DNA of 64,000 nt from Labia minor. Its lineage: Eukaryota > Arthropoda > Insecta > Dermaptera > Spongiphoridae. The notes under the pieces were generated by a model. The model searched no databases and had not been told where the DNA came from. It worked only from the letters and a program-made list of their open reading frames with translations. This document shows, piece after piece, positions 33,824-46,260 of the stretch. The DNA is taken from NCBI GenBank assembly GCA_963082975.1, contig OY720346.1:27646720-27710719 (forward strand), written 5' to 3'. How positions within the stretch are numbered: position 1 is the first letter of the stretch; the number at the start of each line of letters is the position of its first letter. Both the position numbers and the translations under genes were made by a program.

Positions 33824-33949
33824 TAATTTATAATAGTAATTTCTTTGTATTAAAGAGAGACTTTTTTACTGGACAATCTCTGAATACTTTTAAAAAAATG
33901 TCTCTTTTTTCCTTCCTATTATATATATAGTGATAAAATTAAATAAGTT

Positions 33950-34582
33950 GACCTGTGGCCATGTCCGAACCGACCGACGGTTTGAAGTAAATTAATTTCA
34001 AGCTACAGAAACAATTTCAAATAATTTTAATATATCTATTAATGTAATAAAAAACAGATATAGATAAAACATAAATATTTTTAATTTTATTTTATTTATA
34101 ATATATATGTAAGACCAGACTGTGACGTCATGAATGGCTGGATGACGTCATATAATTTTAAATTAAGAAAAAAACTAATAAAGATGATTTTTCTCGAGAA
34201 TAAAACCACCACAAAGTGCATGATTCGTGGTGATATATAAAAAAATCTCCTCATGTGAAATTTGGTGTGAAAATAACCCTTCCCTTCCTATCGTCGATCG
34301 CTAATACTACCACTTCCGGTTTCCCGATTTGCACCAAAAGTTGATCAATTCATCCCACTGATGCATTAAGTAAATATACCAAATATCATCAAAATCGGTT
34401 GAGCCGTTCAGGCTGTACACATCTATACGGACGGACGGACAGACGGACGGACGGACGGACAGACATCATGCTAAAAATACTTTTTTCTGTTAAGAAAATG
34501 CATGATTCGAGGAGATATGTAAAAATCTCCACATGTGAAATTTGGTGTGAAAACAATACCTCCCTTACTATCGTCGGACGGT
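33950..34582 (-). mobile_element. Family C copy 2 (non-autonomous Helentron-like)
   Basis: Reading on the minus strand: 5' ACCGTCCGACGATAG after TTTTT, AAGGGAGGTATTG, a TGTCCGTCCG microsatellite, GGTATATTTACTTAATG, TGACGTCAT words, then 3' CCGTCGGTCGGT (complement of the 5' end) and the GAC...GTC hairpin at 33950. ORFs of 144, 63 and 61 codons in and beside it are by-products. Confidence 0.85.
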
Positions 34583-34599
34583 AAAAATGAAGAAAAATT

Positions 34600-35650
34600 A
34601 AAGTTTTCATATTCAGATTGAAAAAAAATAAAAGTAAAGCTATTATAATAAAACCTCTCCATAAAAAACTATGCAGCAATTCTAATAAGTAATTTTCAAA
34701 ACATCCCGTTTCATAGATCAAAAACACAAAATACATATAATTTTTGCTAGTATAATAAGCAATGAAATGATAATAACTTCCTGATATTAATTTACTTTTA
34801 TAAAATTTACTATTATGAATCAAATGTTCCTGTAATTTGTTCTTTTATTCTATTCTTTTTAGAAGAATACATCAATTCTTATTATTTGCTTTAAAAAACA
34901 TTTCTCTTTTAAGAAAAAAATCTTTTTAATTTCAAAATTATTCTATTCCTATACCTGGTATAAAAGGAAATATTTTCAATTGTAAATAAAGAAAAAGTAT
35001 TATTTCTATCCTTAATTATTTTTATTTATTATTTTTGACATGCAATTTATATGTTATTGGTATTCTATAAAATAAAAGATATTCTTTTGTGTGGAAATAC
35101 TCAAAAGGAAAATCAGTTTTATCAAAAGATACGAAATACTGTATTTTCTTCTTTCAAAATTGGGATTAAACGACATAAGTTAGTATTCATCTACCTACAC
35201 CTACATACATTACATACATTAGTTATTTCTTTTTTGTTTTATAGTTTAATTAATATATTTAATAATTATAAAAATAGTTTTTAACAATTTAATTTGTATT
35301 TAATATTCAATTATTTTTTATTATAGTCTAACTGGATTCTAAGACCAGGTTAGGATTACACATGGGTTTAGGTTAAAGATAGTTATTTTATTTTTGTTTT
35401 TTAAAATAATCAACATGGCATGTTCTGCATATTGATGCACGAACCGACGTGGAAATAAAAGTAAAAGACAGCAGGGTGAAGATTCTTCTCTGGGAAGAAG
35501 AATTTCTTGCCAGAGGTATATATTTTTAATTTCTTTGATTAAATTTCAAAACGGTATATATAATATTTATTAAAAAAAAACATATTAATCTAAAAAACCA
35601 CGACTTTTGCTTTGTTACCCCCGCATAACTTTAAAATTAAGTGATTTCTT
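34600..35650. other. AT-rich stretch, nothing recognised
   Basis: The 77-codon ORF at 35051-35284 has no recognisable domain. No repeat ends seen. Confidence 0.5.
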
Positions 35651-35655
35651 TTCAG

Positions 35656-35780
35656 CAGGGCCGGCACTACGTGTAAGCCCTCGATGCGTCGATTCGGGGC
35701 GCTTCCGTATAAGATCGCAATAATTTACGCGATATTTAACCTCCTGAACCCCCTTGCTCGCCTTCGGCGTACAATTATCT
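35656..35780. mobile_element. Isolated hAT-type terminus
   Basis: CAGGGCCGGCACTACG followed by a GC-rich subterminal region is typical of a hAT MITE end. No opposite end (GGCCCTG) was found in the next kilobase, so it is a truncated copy. GCCGGCCCTG at 11053-11062 may be from a related repeat. Confidence 0.45.
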
Positions 35781-35784
35781 TGGC

Positions 35785-37205
35785 ATTATTTGAAAATTTT
35801 GCAATTTTTGGCCGAATGCGGGAAATTTAGGTTCTGCAAAAAAATATAATAGTTTCTTTTCTTTAAAAAAAAATTTCGCCTCTTGTTGTATGGCTTCAAT
35901 TACTGTTCTGCATCGGGCGCATACATACATACAAATCAGCATAATGTATAACTATTTATTTAAATTAATAATTTTGGTAATTAAAAAAATACATTAAATA
36001 TATTTTTTGTTTATATTTTAATTTTTGTAATCATTTTTTCATTAAACTAATGATAATTTCTTTATTTAATTGACTAATCATCAGCATAATGAAGAGAATG
36101 ATTGCCGCACCATTTAATTTCTTTTATACATATATGCATATCAAAACGACCTGCAGTTGAAATAAAATAAAATTAGAAGAGTTTTTGCTTCATGAGAAAA
36201 TTTTTGCTCACATAATTTTTCACAAAAAAGGCCCGATATTTGATGATATATTAACATTAAAATCAATGGAAAATATAATGTTAAAATCAGATAGGCGACA
36301 ACTTTTATTCGAAATGTTCTCTCCCTACCTCCCTGATATACTCGTATATAATACACACCTAGCCATAGACTACAACATATAAAAAAAAATAAAATAGGAA
36401 TTCTAAATTATAAAAAAAAAAAAATGAAATATCATTGTTATTTTTAATACGTAAAGCAAAAGCAAATGACCAAATATGTCTTTATTTTATATAGAAATTA
36501 CAGTTCTTTTATTTTAATTAATATTATATCCAAAATGACATTTTAAAATGTTACCAAATATAGGTTTATTTGAAATTCATTTAAAAAATATTACCCAATT
36601 AATATTATGAAAGATAAATACAAAATAAATTGATTGAATGCATATTTTATAAATAATCAATTATGTTTGAAAGAAATGAAAACTGTCAATATATGTGTAT
36701 ATATCTATATCTATATCTATCTATATATATTTATATAGATGAAAGTGAGGAAGGGGTAGTGACATAGTGAAACCGATTTTAACAATTTGTTATTTTAAAA
36801 CGATAACCATAATGATTATGATTTATTATTATTTTTTTTTTTTGTTATTTATTATTTATTTATTGTATCTATGTATTTTTTTTATTTTCACCCTTTAAAT
36901 AAAATAAACAACGATTCTTATCCCAAGAGCGGATATTTCAACATTTATATCCATTAAAAAAAAATATCAAACGATTTAATTGCTTGTGTATTAAAAAGCG
37001 AAATTCAAAATACTAGAAAATTAACCATCAATTTTATGGAAAAATATTGTGACGATAACTTGAAAGAAATAACCATTAGTTAGTGATTTGTGGGGTTTGT
37101 AAAGAAAAATTATTGAGAATTGTAATTGAATATAAATTATGAAATATGAAAAGATTTAATTAAAAAAAATAATTATATCTTAATATACACGCGTAAATAA
37201 TATAA
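35785..37205. other. AT-rich stretch with short unrecognised ORFs
   Basis: 36185-36382 (plus, 65 codons, containing FHKKGPIFDDILTLKSMEN) and 36141-36356 (minus) overlap. The plus frame looks protein-like in composition but matches no family I know. The remainder is low complexity. Confidence 0.35.
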
Positions 37206-37209
37206 TGAT

Positions 37210-37734
37210 ATATATATATATATATATAAAAGGTTTTTGTATGCACATTGCTCAGAATTGCATGACCTCTTTGCATCTTCAGAAATAGTTAGGGTTATAA
37301 AAGCGAAAAAGCTGCGATAGGCAGGAAACGTGGCTAGAATGGGAGAGGAAAAAGATATTGGTGGGGAGAGACCGATTGGAAAACGTGCGCTTGGAAGACC
37401 AATGACACGTAGGAAGGGACGTAAGAGAGATGGGACAAGGGCTCAAGATGGGGACACTTGGAGAAATGTGGTTGTTGCAGCCAAGAACTTTCGAGTATTT
37501 TTGAGCCACATAGATAGATAGATATAACATATACAATATTAATATATATAATTAATTTACTGATTAAATTTAAAATATATTTTAAATAAGAACACAAAAA
37601 GAAATGAATGTTTTATGTAATATATTGATTGAAACAAAATGGATGAAAACCTTTTACTACTTTCAACCAAATACCATGTACAACTCGGGAGTACAGGGGG
37701 CGGAGCCCCCGCCTAGGTGTGAAGAGCAGCTAGT
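37210..37734 (+). mobile_element. Helitron-like repeat D, copy 1
   Basis: Left part: TATATATATATAAAAGG then TGCACATTGCTCAGAATTGC. Right end: hairpin GGGGGC-GGA-GCCCCC (37696-37710), 19 bases, then CTAG followed by T (37730-37734). A GC-rich hairpin shortly before a terminal CTRR, inserted before T, is the canonical Helitron 3' end. It encloses a non-LTR fragment at 37310-37520. A second, damaged copy of the right part is at 59407-59537. Confidence 0.6.
37310..37520 (+). pseudogene. non-LTR retrotransposon C-terminal fragment
   Basis: A 63-codon open frame reads ARMGEEKDIGGERPIGKRAL, GRPMTRRKGRKRDG and TWRNVVVAAKNFRVF. This is the familiar HVARM...GRPxxRW...W(R)xxVxxAK end of RTE/CR1-like ORF2 proteins, still open over its length. 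There is no reverse transcriptase upstream, so it is a dead 5'-truncated fragment or passenger of the Helitron-like repeat. Confidence 0.75.
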
Positions 37735-37739
37735 ATATA

Positions 37740-39410
37740 TATATATATATATATATTGTTGATGGGAGGAACCAAATATTGATCTATATATAAAGTTCAA
37801 TTATATCCTATCGACGTTTTATGTTGTGATTAAATGTGTACTTTTTATGAATACTTTCAAAAAATCCACATGAAATGCTCTGTGGTATGTAATTAGTTAT
37901 AAGATCAACATGTACTGTATATACATACTAACATATATTCAATTCTTGTATGCTTAAGAAATTTATTGATTGTTTTTATGTGTTTTATGAAATTTTATTA
38001 ACAAATTTACGTATATGTTCCATCTTGATAATCATCTAAATATATTAAATTATAATAATAATAATATGTGAAAAAAATAATAAAATCAAATTATATTTGT
38101 ATCATTTAAAACAAATATTTTTTTTTCTGGTATTTTGATAGAAATAGGATGATACATCGGCACAAAACCATATTTCTAAAGCTTAGAATTAATTTTTATT
38201 TTATTTAAGTTCTTATTGAAGAACATGAGATTGTTTTCTAAGAGAAAATACATTTATATTATTATTGTCAACTATTAAATTATATGTTTAATAAACTTAA
38301 TGTTTACAAGAAATAATCTTCGAAACTAGTTTTTCATTATAAAATAATATTTTTTTTGGTACTTTAGTATAAATTGATTAACTTAATATTCAATAATATT
38401 TGACAGATCTTTATATCTAGAGCTTATTTACACTTCGAAAATATAATATTTTAATTTGCTAAGAGTACTTGACAAAAATCAAAAATGATGTATAGTTCTT
38501 CAAAATTATGATAAAAATATATAAATTATATGACAGTAGATAAATGGTTAAGATCAAAATTAAAAAAAATAAATAATTTTTTTTTCAAAAGACAATGGTA
38601 TTAATAAATTATTTATATCTCACAGATAAATGATACTGACATATGACTGCATGCCTCATAGAAAATTAATTTAATTTTATCTATAGCTATAAATAAATAT
38701 AAATATATTTAAAGAGTAATGAGTTATTATCTCTTATTGAGACATTCATTAGAAAATAAATGTATAGTGAGTATTACGACTTATTATTTTATTATATAAA
38801 TTGTTATAATATAAAAAAACACAACAAAAATAGAAATAATAAATAAACTCTATCCATAATAATTGAATGTTCAGATGTGTTCCCTATGCGACATAATTTG
38901 ATAAATATTTAAATATACCGTATCATTTACATTTATTTTAAATAAATATGCATATTAATAATTATAATACTAAATTTCATATTGCAATACTAAACAATAA
39001 GATTATATATTTTATTATTTGTATATATTAGAATGTAATAGATTAAAAACGTGGGTGAATGTATAATGAAAATCAAATTCTGAATGACAAACAGCCATTA
39101 ACACCCTCCATGCTCCCACATTCATTCGTTCATTTTTTTATAGGGTCACATTCAACGAACCGACAGAAAAGATGAGCCATCATAATGAAATGAATAAAAA
39201 AAATACTATTGGACTATTGTTCTTAATAAAAAAAAATTCATTCATATACATATAATAAATAAATATAAGTTAAAAATTAGATTTTGATTAAACTATAAAA
39301 AAATTATTATTTTCCAGAAGTTTCATCTTATTATATCTCATAAATATTTTTATTCTTTTGAATTTTATACCATCCACATTCACCTCTACTCACCCTCATA
39401 GGCTGTAATT
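37740..39410. other. AT-rich stretch, nothing recognised
   Basis: Very low complexity; no ORF above 60 codons and no repeat ends. Confidence 0.6.
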
Positions 39411-39415
39411 TAATC

Positions 39416-39764
39416 TTGAATCTTATGAATATATATATATAATTTAATAAATATAATTTTATTTTTGAAATTCATATATATATATGTATATATGTTATAA
39501 AAATACTTTTCTAAAGGTTTAATGAATTTTTTATACTTATAAGTATTAGCCAGTTTTTATTGAATTGATTGTTCGAAAAACAACCCTCTTTTGAATCTTA
39601 TGAATATATATATATAATTTAATAAATATAATTTTATTTTTGAAATTCATATATATATGTATATATGTTAATAAAAATACTTTTCTAAAGGTTTAATGAA
39701 TTTTTTATACTTATAAGTATTAGCCAGTTTTTATTGAATTGATTGTTCGAAAAACAACCCTCTT
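39416..39764. repeat. Tandem duplication of a 175-bp unit
   Basis: Two adjacent copies (39416-39590 and 39591-39764) start TTGAATCTTATGAATATA and end GAAAAACAACCCTCTT. They differ mainly by TA-run length. Recent local duplication; no function apparent. Confidence 0.95.
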
Positions 39765-39781
39765 TCATTTGTAAAATAACT

Positions 39782-41165
39782 TAAGGTAGAGGAGGGTAAT
39801 TTCTTCACTCAAGGTAATTTCGTCACTATTTTTAAAAATCCTTAATTATAAGATTATAGGACCCATAAGTATCGAATGAAATTTACTTTTTGAAATTTGG
39901 GGCCTTTGGAAACCCCTATTTACAAAAATTATGTTGCCACGTTTCAGTATGTCGCACAAAAAAATCCGAATCAAGCATTGGTGAGTATCTCTTTGTTTTA
40001 TTAAATTTCTTAGCATTTTTCATAAGAATTTAGTACTGTTTTATAAGATTTTTGCTGTCAAGTTTTAAGCTTTATTCATAACGGGGCGATTTTTTTTAGA
40101 ATCTAACTGTGTTTAACTATTTATTCAAAACAACAAAATGTGGTTATAAACGTTTAGGGCTTCTTTGGGGGGGGGGGGGTGACGATAATACCTACAACCA
40201 GAAGACTTGATGTATAGAATTTCGTCAGTGTGACGATTTTATTTACATTTATAATTATTTGAGTTGATGTTAAAATCGTCAGTCACTTACTTTAACCACT
40301 TAATGCTAGGGTTTTTTTTGCGGTTTTTTGTTTTTATTTTTAATATTGATCAATTAGAAATCATAATATAAACTTAAAAAACCATCCAAAATTGAAAAAC
40401 GTTATTAAACGTTTTAAAAAAAAATTGGAGTGTCTCCATTCGACTATAAAAAATCTCTCAAATTTGAATTGGATTAATTAACATATATTATATTTAAATT
40501 AATTTAATTATAAATTAAAATTAATAAATATATATTAAACCCGCGCGTGTTTGGCTCTCGGTTGATGGCACTACGTCACGTGTTCTCACGTGATTGCCAG
40601 TCAACCTGTTAAAAAATTAATTCCGGTACTTTCAGCGATTCAATAAAGCTGAAATTCTATATATAGAAGTTTTATATAATTTTTAATCATGTGAAACCCT
40701 TGGAATGCAATTATTGGTCAAATAAACACTCCAAAGAAAATCAGTAAAACGCGAAATGTATACATGGTAGATGAACTTTCAAATTTTTTAGATTAAGTTA
40801 GATTAGATGGAATTTAATTGTATTTAAATGTAAATTTCATTTTGATTCAGCTGAGTGCAAAGCTGCTTTTTTACCCATTAGATTTTAGAGCAGAAGGAAT
40901 CCTAAGTAGTAAAATGTGAGTGACGAAATTACATACAATTATGACGAAATTAACATCAACGACGAAATTACATACATTTCAGGAAATGCTTAATTTTCTT
41001 CCAAAAAGTTTGGTATCAGTATCAGTAAGAAAAATTAAAATTAATAAGTTATTCAAATAGTCATTACTGAGTTATGTCAATTAGCATATATGAAAACTAA
41101 CATAGCAGCATTAGGAAACGTGCACAAAAATGGCTTAGGGTGGCGAAATTATCGTCCTTTACCTT
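39782..41165. mobile_element. ~1.4-kb TIR element, non-coding, host to a family A insertion
   Basis: Left end TAAGGTAGAGGAGGGTAATT and right end (complement) AAGGTAAAGGACGATAATTT form an imperfect inverted repeat of about 25 bp. The interior has repeated GACGAAATTA words (39830, 40920-40970, 41143) and a G11 run at 40168. No transposase is visible. No clear target duplication. A family A fragment lies at 40425-40697. Confidence 0.6.
40425..40697 (-). mobile_element. Family A copy 6, 5'-truncated and inverted
   Basis: Has the 3' terminus (complement of TTGGAGTGTCTCC), the A/T tail, the CACGTGACGTAG block and stops after TTTTAATCATGTGAAA. Nested in the TIR element 39782-41165. Confidence 0.8.
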
Positions 41166-41169
41166 ATAT

Positions 41170-41790
41170 ACTTATATTTTTAATGTAGATAGGTTTAATT
41201 ATTGTAATATATATTGTTATTATTATAATTCATAATATATTCTTTACATTAGTTCGCAGATTGAAATTTAATATGTATTTTATATCTATGCGCAAATTTA
41301 AAAATTCTAAACTTTCTTATTTTATAATTGAAATAATTTTTTTAGGGATGTTGATAAATGTGTTTATGCATTCGTATAAACTCTTTACAAAAAGATCTCG
41401 AAAAGAAAAAAAAATCTTACAATATTAAATAAAAATAATAATGTTTTCAATAAAATGATTTTATTTTTGTTTAATTTTCTATCAAGGATAAGAAACAAGT
41501 TTTTTAAATTTTCTTTTTAAGTTGAAAATCTACTTATCAAGTTAGTAACCAAATTATAAAAAAATAACATAATATAATTCGATCCTATAAATATATTTTA
41601 TATTAAAAATAAACAAAATAAAATAAAATATCAATTTTCTTAAGAAAATAAAAACAATCATATTTTTTGCAATTTTATTATTGGTTATCAATATCTAAGC
41701 TCATTTTAGCCACATAATGAAATTTTTTATTATTTAATTTTAAATCTTAAATCTAAATGAATTTGGCGAGGTGAAATTCCTCTTAGTACC
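41170..41790. other. AT-rich stretch, nothing recognised
   Basis: No gene or repeat end seen. Confidence 0.6.
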
Positions 41791-41796
41791 GAGATC

Positions 41797-42245
41797 CCGA
41801 GCCTCGGCTCGGTAATTAAGTTAAAAAAAAATGATTCTTTATTATCGGGTTTGGCTGATATTATTAATACCTCATTCACCGACTCGTCATTCAAATAATT
41901 TTAAAGAACATAAATTAAAAAAAATTAGTGATAAATTATACACCATTTAAACGTACGTATTAATGCACTGGAAGACAGAAAAGACTGGCCTTTGATGCAT
42001 ATGGCTATGCTGCTTTTATACTCTCTTTCCTTAGATCATACCTGGTACATTATTAGATCATACATGGTTATCGAGCCGCCGCTCGATCATTAAAAAAAAT
42101 GATTCCTAATTATCGATTTTGGCTGGTAATACTAATAATTGGTTCACCGAATCACCGTTCCAATAATTTAAAAGAACTTAAATGACTAATAAAACATATA
42201 CTCCTTAAACGTATGTATTAATGCACTGAAAGACAGAAAAGTATA
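41797..42245. repeat. Diverged direct repeat (~180 bp), each headed by a 7-bp hairpin
   Basis: Unit 1 (about 41797-41981) begins with CCGAGCC-TC-GGCTCGG, unit 2 (about 42070-42245) with ATCGAGC-CGCC-GCTCGAT. Both then have AAAAATGATTC, TTATCG, TTTGGCTG, TCACCGA and a common end TATTAATGCACTG.AAGACAGAAAAG. The stems differ in sequence but both pair. Confidence 0.6.
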
Positions 42246-42284
42246 CCTGTTGATATAAAATATATATATTTTCGTAAATTTGAT

Positions 42285-42955
42285 TTATTTATATGTATAT
42301 ATAGATAAATAGGTTTTTCTCTACACATTGCTGTGAATTTAAAATTTTTGCATATCTTCGCGTTTTATGACCTCTAGAATCCAAGAGTGACTTTAGGATT
42401 TTTCATGAATGTCTGTCTGGAAATTTTGACGTTATAGAGTCAAAATTGGCCGAACCGATTTCGATGAAATTACATACATCTACATATTTTTCGATATATA
42501 TTCAATAACCGCAGAAATTAAGTCTTTCTGTCGGGAAATTTTGACGATATAGAATCAAAATTGTACAGATTATTTACGGAGGCGCTGAATGACGAAATTG
42601 AATCTTTTAAACGTTGTGAAACAATTTCAAATAATTTAAATGTATCTATTAATGCAATAAAAAACAAATATGGATATAATATAATTATTTTTAATTTTAT
42701 TTTAAGAATAGATATATCTTACAGGCGCTGGCTGTGACGTCATATCTATTTAAATTAAAAAAAAAACTAATTAAGATGATTTTTCTCAGAGATGTGATCA
42801 ATAAAGATCTACTTTTCTTTATAAATACTATCTATGATGTGAATTTCAAAAAAATCGATCGAGTGATTTCTGAGAACCCATTTACATATATATATATGTA
42901 TATTATATATGAAACAGCGCTTCCGATGGCGAAATATTTAACTAAGAAAATATAT
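42285..42955. mobile_element. Mosaic repeat related to families C and D
   Basis: The first part resembles repeat D (TATAGATAAATAGG, ACACATTGCTGTGAA). 42615-42800 matches the family C middle (GAAACAATTTCAAATAATTT, ATAAAAAACAAATATGGATA, GCTGTGACGTCATA, AAGATGATTTTTCTC). The two copies of GGAAATTTTGACG near 42420 and 42536 are internal. The 74-codon ORF at 42734 is not recognisable. Confidence 0.5.
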
Positions 42956-42959
42956 TAAT

Positions 42960-43600
42960 TATGACTTATCTAAGATGCAGGACTTTGATTACCTTCAGTA
43001 TTAAAATAAATTAATTAGAAAAACTATGAAATTGATTTGCATCGAATAAGGACTTTGAAATCGATTTCTCTGCATTTTAGGTAGGCCTATTTTATTATAC
43101 ATTTTATGTACATTTTTGTATATTATAAAATTAAATTAATAAAATTCTCTGCAATTTAGAGTAAATCGGAATCCTAATTTATACAAAACATAACCTTAAA
43201 TAATTATAATAACGATCATTTACGTATATATATATATATATACAATTTTAGTTAGCATAATAAGCTTAGATAAATAAAATTGAGAAAAGAAAAAAGATAA
43301 ATCACACTATACTTTTATTTGTTTAAGTGAAAAGTTGAACTTAACTAAATAACAAAAAAAGTCCTTGTAAATGTTTCTCAGTTTTATTTTATTTTTTAAA
43401 GTGATCTGTTAAGAATGAACTTGTTGGTTAGTGAGGGTCAACATTCGATGGAATGAGACAACTGAAGATTTAGAAAAAAAAAAAAAAATAAAAATAAAAT
43501 AAATAAATAAAACGTAAAAACAAAAACAAGAAGAAACTTTCAAATTTAGCCTTATATATATATATATATATATAATACATAAAGATAGAACATATTAGTA
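42960..43600. other. AT-rich stretch, nothing recognised
   Basis: TA run near 43225; A-rich 43460-43510. No gene. Confidence 0.6.
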
Positions 43601-43609
43601 TTATATGTC

Positions 43610-43830
43610 AGTAGTTTATGACAGTGGATCTAACATTACTCTCGTAAATAAAAAAAACTATGGATGAACTGAAGATAAAATTAATGAAAAATCGAAAAAT
43701 TTTTTCCATACTATTAGTGGTGTAGATTTCACTCAATGTAATGTTTTAAAATGTAGATCAACATTTTTTCTAGTAAAATTAAATATGTATAAGTGTACAT
43801 ACAAATCAAATGGCTCGCTATAATGATAAG
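43610..43830 (+). pseudogene. Retropepsin fragment of a second LTR retrotransposon
   Basis: Reads YDSGSNITLVNKK with the aspartic protease active-site Asp-Ser-Gly at 43622-43630. After a frameshift in an A7 run it continues MDELKIKLMKNRK, then in another frame TISGVDFTQCNVLKCRSTFF. This is a protease of the DSGSN type and differs from the DSGA protease of the 5.9-10.5 kb element. No LTR or other domain nearby. Confidence 0.65.
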
Positions 43831-43839
43831 TTAATTTAT

Positions 43840-44660
43840 ATAATTTATATATTTAGTTTAGTATAAATAAATAAATAATTTTCAGAATTAAATAAACAAA
43901 TAATAATGGCGAATAAGATAAAAATTTTAAGATGTAACATTCTAAATGCAAAAATTAAATTTTTATAATAGGATTAGATATTAGTAAAAAGAAAAAAATT
44001 GATTTTCTCAAAATTTTAGTATTTCTTACTAGTTAAATTCGAGATGAGTCTAGATCATTTATCATATGTTAATGCACTTGTTGAAGTTAAGCAAGCCTGT
44101 GGTGTGGGAGACATTTTGGGGTAATGACTTGATGGAAGCGATCAACTATTAATCAAGGGAGTAAATAGTTACGTTGAGCGATAAACAAGAAATATAGAAC
44201 AGCAGCTGGAATACCTCACAAAACCTAAGAACCAACAAGAATAACAAATATATATATATATATATATACAATTTTTGTGTATTACAAAGAGAAGAAGAAT
44301 ATGTGTGTTATAATTCACAAAAAAAAAGAACTAAAAGGTCACAATAATCCACTCTTTTGATATTTATTTTTACGTTATCTTTTTAAATATATATAGGCAT
44401 ATCAGGAAAAAATTTGTACATTTGCTAAAAGAATTTGATATGATTTAATTTTTTTATTTTTAATATTACTATACATATTACTAAGTAGTCTTATTACTCT
44501 CTTATTTTTCTAAAGTCAATATATAATTGATATAAAAATCAATTGTCATTTAACTTGTATCCTTTTCTTTATACCTTTAATCATTTTTTTGATAAAAAAA
44601 TAAATTATAAAATTTAATTGAATGATGAATGTATATAGACGAGATGCTTATGAAGATAAT
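43840..44660. other. AT-rich stretch, nothing recognised
   Basis: Short TA run near 44249-44270. No coding or repeat signature. Confidence 0.6.
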
Positions 44661-44665
44661 TGCCC

Positions 44666-44703
<38 letters not shown>
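44666..44703. repeat. (TTA)n microsatellite
   Basis: About 12 units directly bordering the unexplained island. Confidence 0.95.
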
Positions 44704-44910
44704 GGAGAGAGAAATCTGAGAAAGAAGGCCAATGGGATTTTTTAATTGGCCCCTTTGCATAGGTAATGGGACGGTTTTCCAGTCTGTCAGCCAGGTAGGT
44801 AGGTGATTGGCAGAGTCGCGACCCGTGACGTCAGCACATAGGGCGGTTGCTAATCGATGACTAGCATCGATCGTACAAAAAGAGTAGCCTTCAATACAAC
44901 CCACAGGTGG
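44704..44910. other. Unexplained balanced-composition island
   Basis: About 200 bp between a (TTA)n and a (TA)n run. Contains AGGTAGGTAGGTGATTGG, CGCGACCCGTGACGTCAGC and the inverted pair ATCGAT...ATCGAT. A 67-codon minus ORF (44701-44904) has no recognisable motif. Could be a conserved non-coding element or single-copy exon. Confidence 0.3.
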
Positions 44911-44914
44911 ACTC

Positions 44915-45630
44915 TACAATTTATATATATATATATATATATATATTTAATCCCCCTACCCCTTCTGATTTACTAACTAGATCTCTATTTCAGTTCAAGT
45001 CAAGATATACTTCAATTCAAAATAAAAAGAAATAAAGCGGTTTATATTATGACTAGCCATCTCCATATATGTCTTTTCGATAAATATAGATATAACATTA
45101 TCAAGTAGTTGAATGCAAGTTAGAGAAACAATAAATAATTTATATATATATATATATTAAATAATATTATTATTTTAAATTTTCAATAAATTATTTTAAA
45201 TGTAAATTTATAATCTATTTATATTATAATATTAATATAAAATAGTTTATAAAATTATAATAATAATACAAAAGATGTTAAAAAAATAAAAAAATGCATG
45301 TAAAGAAGAAAACAATTCGAGGGTATAATCATTAATAGAAAATATTATAAATAAATGATCAAAAATAAATTGATTGATAAACAAAGGTAAAGGATTAGAT
45401 AAAAATAATAATGCCATGCCATCCTTAGTGTAATTAATAATAAATAATTGTGAATTTAAATATTAGAAATTATAATAAATACCTATGTGTGTAGAATTAT
45501 ATTGTACAGAAATGTTTTGACCATATATATGTATTGGGCTATAAATCATGATTTTATATCAATTTTTTTATAAATTGAAATAAAAATAAAAGATCATTCA
45601 ATCCAGATATTCTTTCAAGCAATAGTAAAA
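44915..45630. other. AT-rich stretch, nothing recognised
   Basis: TA run at 44922-44946 and 45142-45157. No gene. Confidence 0.6.
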
Positions 45631-45636
45631 TAAGTT

Positions 45637-46260
45637 GACCTGGGCCAGGTCCGAACCGACCGACGGTTTGAAATAAATTAATTTCCAGCTACAGAAACAA
45701 TTTCAAATAATTTTAATATATCTATTAATAAAAAACAGATATGGATAGAACATAAATATTTGTAATTTTATTTTATTTATAATATATAGATGAAGTAGCC
45801 GGCGTTGCCCGTGATCATAATAAGGAGGCTGTGACGTCATATAATTTTAAATTAAGAAAAACATAATGAAGATGATTTTTCCCGACGATAAAACCAATAC
45901 ATTAGTGGTGATATGTAAAAAAATCTCCTCATGTGAAATTTGGTCTGAAAATAACCCTTCCCTTCCTATCGTCGATCGCTAATACTACCACTTCCGGTTT
46001 CCGGATTTGCACCAAAAGTTGATCAATTCATCCCACTGATGCATTAAGTAAATATACCAAATTTCATCAAAATCGGTTCAGCCGTCCAGGCTGTACACAT
46101 CTATACGGACGGACAGACGGACAGACGGACGGACGGACAGACATCATGCTAAAAATACTTTTTTCTGTTAAGAAAATGCATAATTCGTGGAGATATGTAA
46201 AAATCTCCACATGTGAAATTTGGAGTGAAAACAATACCTCCCTTACTATCGTCGGTCGGT
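45637..46260 (-). mobile_element. Family C copy 3
   Basis: Full-length on the minus strand. 5' ACCGACCGACGATAGTAAGG at 46260; 3' CCGTCGGTCGGTTCGG then hairpin GACCTGG-G-CCAGGTC at 45637-45651. The microsatellite is TCCGTCCGTCCGTCTGTCCG. It has an extra short segment with GTAGCCGGCGTTGCCCG near 45795. Confidence 0.88.

Noticed and set aside
34389-34823. 144-codon minus ORF
   Set aside because: Mostly the family C 5' region, with a (GTCC)n run giving RPSVRLSVRP, plus A/T flank; the same piece appears at 50404-50610.
35051-35284. 77-codon ORF as a gene
   Set aside because: A/T-driven composition, no motif, no splice context; left as unassigned.
44701-44904. 67-codon minus ORF as a protein gene
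   Set aside because: No recognisable domain and bounded by microsatellites; reported only as an unexplained island.
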